From Nipponacmea schrenckii (lineage: Eukaryota > Mollusca > Gastropoda > Lottiidae): a stretch of 64,000 nt of DNA. The DNA is taken from positions 22,537,398 through 22,601,397 of the forward strand of contig JAUJPP010000003.1 of NCBI GenBank assembly GCA_030562195.1, read 5' to 3'. The translations under genes and the position numbers were made by a program. This document shows, piece after piece, positions 63,216 through 64,000 of the stretch; the first letter of the stretch is position 1; each line of letters opens with the position of its first letter. The notes under the pieces are model-generated. The model did not search any database. It saw only the letters and a program-made list of their open reading frames with translations, and had not been told where the DNA came from.

Positions 63216-64000
63216 GCTAGCAAGCTGTACATCACACCGAAGTTATTTTATAACCCTTTATGCATATGGATGAGAAATTTTCAGAATTATCATAAAACTT
63301 AGGTGCTCTGAACAGTACAGTATAAGCGCTGCATTTATGTCTTTCATCTTCAAGATGAGAGAAGGTTAGGAAAATTGGAAATAGACAGATGATATTACTG
63401 TTATTTGAAATATGTTGATCAAGTCTAGTACATGGCTATTTAAAGCAGTCTAATAAACAGACTTTGCATTAAGTAGAAATTAGGGAATATAAAATGATGA
63501 ATTTGTACATAAAACTACATAATTAGGATAAACATAAAGTTTTCAGGCATGGTTACTGAAATTCAGCCTAATCAACAGACTACACAATAATTTGAAATTA
63601 GAAATATATTTCCTAACAAATTTTCACTGAAAATATAATTACATGTATGTCAAATTTGGAAATGGAAATAGATAAATTTCAGGTTTGCATCATAAATATT
63701 CACTTCAAGTTGGAAAGTTGATTATCCAAAATTGGAAGAGTAACTTCACAAATGGCTCATGGTCTAAATTCAATATGCCTAGCTTGGGTGTCTGAAAGGA
63801 TATTTCAGTTACAGGTGACAGCCTTGTATGAATATCAAAATGTAATCATCAATTTTAATTTTTTTAAAACAATATTTTTTTCACAAATATATTAAAAAAA
63901 TATACATTATGAAAAAGATTGGAGTACCTATATTACTCTTGTAACCATCACGTTTAGTTGAATCAAAACAACATCTCTATATTAGAGGTAAATTTAATAT

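Larger units (their letters stand above)
38503..64000. other. Upstream side of the DGK gene, mostly without recognisable genes
   Basis: AT-rich DNA to the right of exon 1: 5' intron, promoter or intergenic, undecided. Stretches 38503-39483, 39653-40858, 41932-50579, 50765-56812, 57480-58522, 61455-62574 and 63215-64000 show no gene, RNA or clear repeat. Small items: a G10 run at about 44803-44812, a C-run at about 62027-62039, and clustered ATTGG (CCAAT on the minus strand) plus ACGTCA near 54722-54796 that could belong to a minus-strand promoter. Confidence 0.6.

Overview
The window looks like an AT-rich, intron- and transposon-heavy lophotrochozoan genome, most probably a mollusc. That placing is inference. 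It rests on repeats that resemble molluscan families (tRNA-derived SINEs with a Meta-like body, and pearl-like elements with ~160 bp tandem cores and GACG/GACA-rich tails) and on the single protein-coding gene I can identify. I see no rRNA, functional tRNA, CRISPR array or bacterial-type operon.

The gene is the 5' part of a type IV diacylglycerol kinase (DGK zeta/iota; retinal degeneration A class) on the minus strand. Three coding exons can be read. Exon 1 (37559-38418) encodes a Ser/Arg-rich N-terminal tail with nine RxxS-hydrophobic phospho-site-like motifs. Exon 2 (10738-10849) ends in the family-typical RSTVDWS. Exon 3 (2039-2122) encodes the HLWVETNASGDLCY start of the first C1 region. 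All junctions have canonical sites (four of four GT/AG) and compatible phases (2, then 0), giving 352 visible residues. The rest of the C1 region, the catalytic domain and any C-terminal ankyrin repeats would lie beyond position 1. Intron 1 is about 26.7 kb and intron 2 about 8.6 kb.

Layout from left to right. 1-2038 is intron 3 with a nearly complete SINE. 2123-10737 is intron 2. It is packed with mobile DNA: a 1.1 kb hAT-like element that still carries a 123-codon zinc-finger ORF, and three pearl/Helentron-like elements. 10850-37558 is intron 1. It holds SINE fragments, a 101 bp perfect hairpin element, a 443 bp TTAA-flanked MITE, 22 bp and 23 bp minisatellites, a fourth pearl-like element of about 2 kb, and a 223 bp MITE. 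Right of exon 1 (38503-64000) is the upstream side of the kinase gene. It carries two ~1 kb TTAA-flanked elements in inverted orientation 18 kb apart, an 831 bp foldback element, further small MITEs, a CpG-richer patch with a CRE palindrome near 57.2 kb, an unassigned 100-codon ORF at 61.2 kb, and a ~47 bp minisatellite near 63 kb.

The window is therefore one large signalling gene whose introns and upstream side serve as a transposon landing area. The most interesting signals are structural: small elements keep terminal palindromes or hairpins while their sequence changes, and one non-autonomous hAT keeps only a DNA-binding ORF. No whole new gene system is evident.
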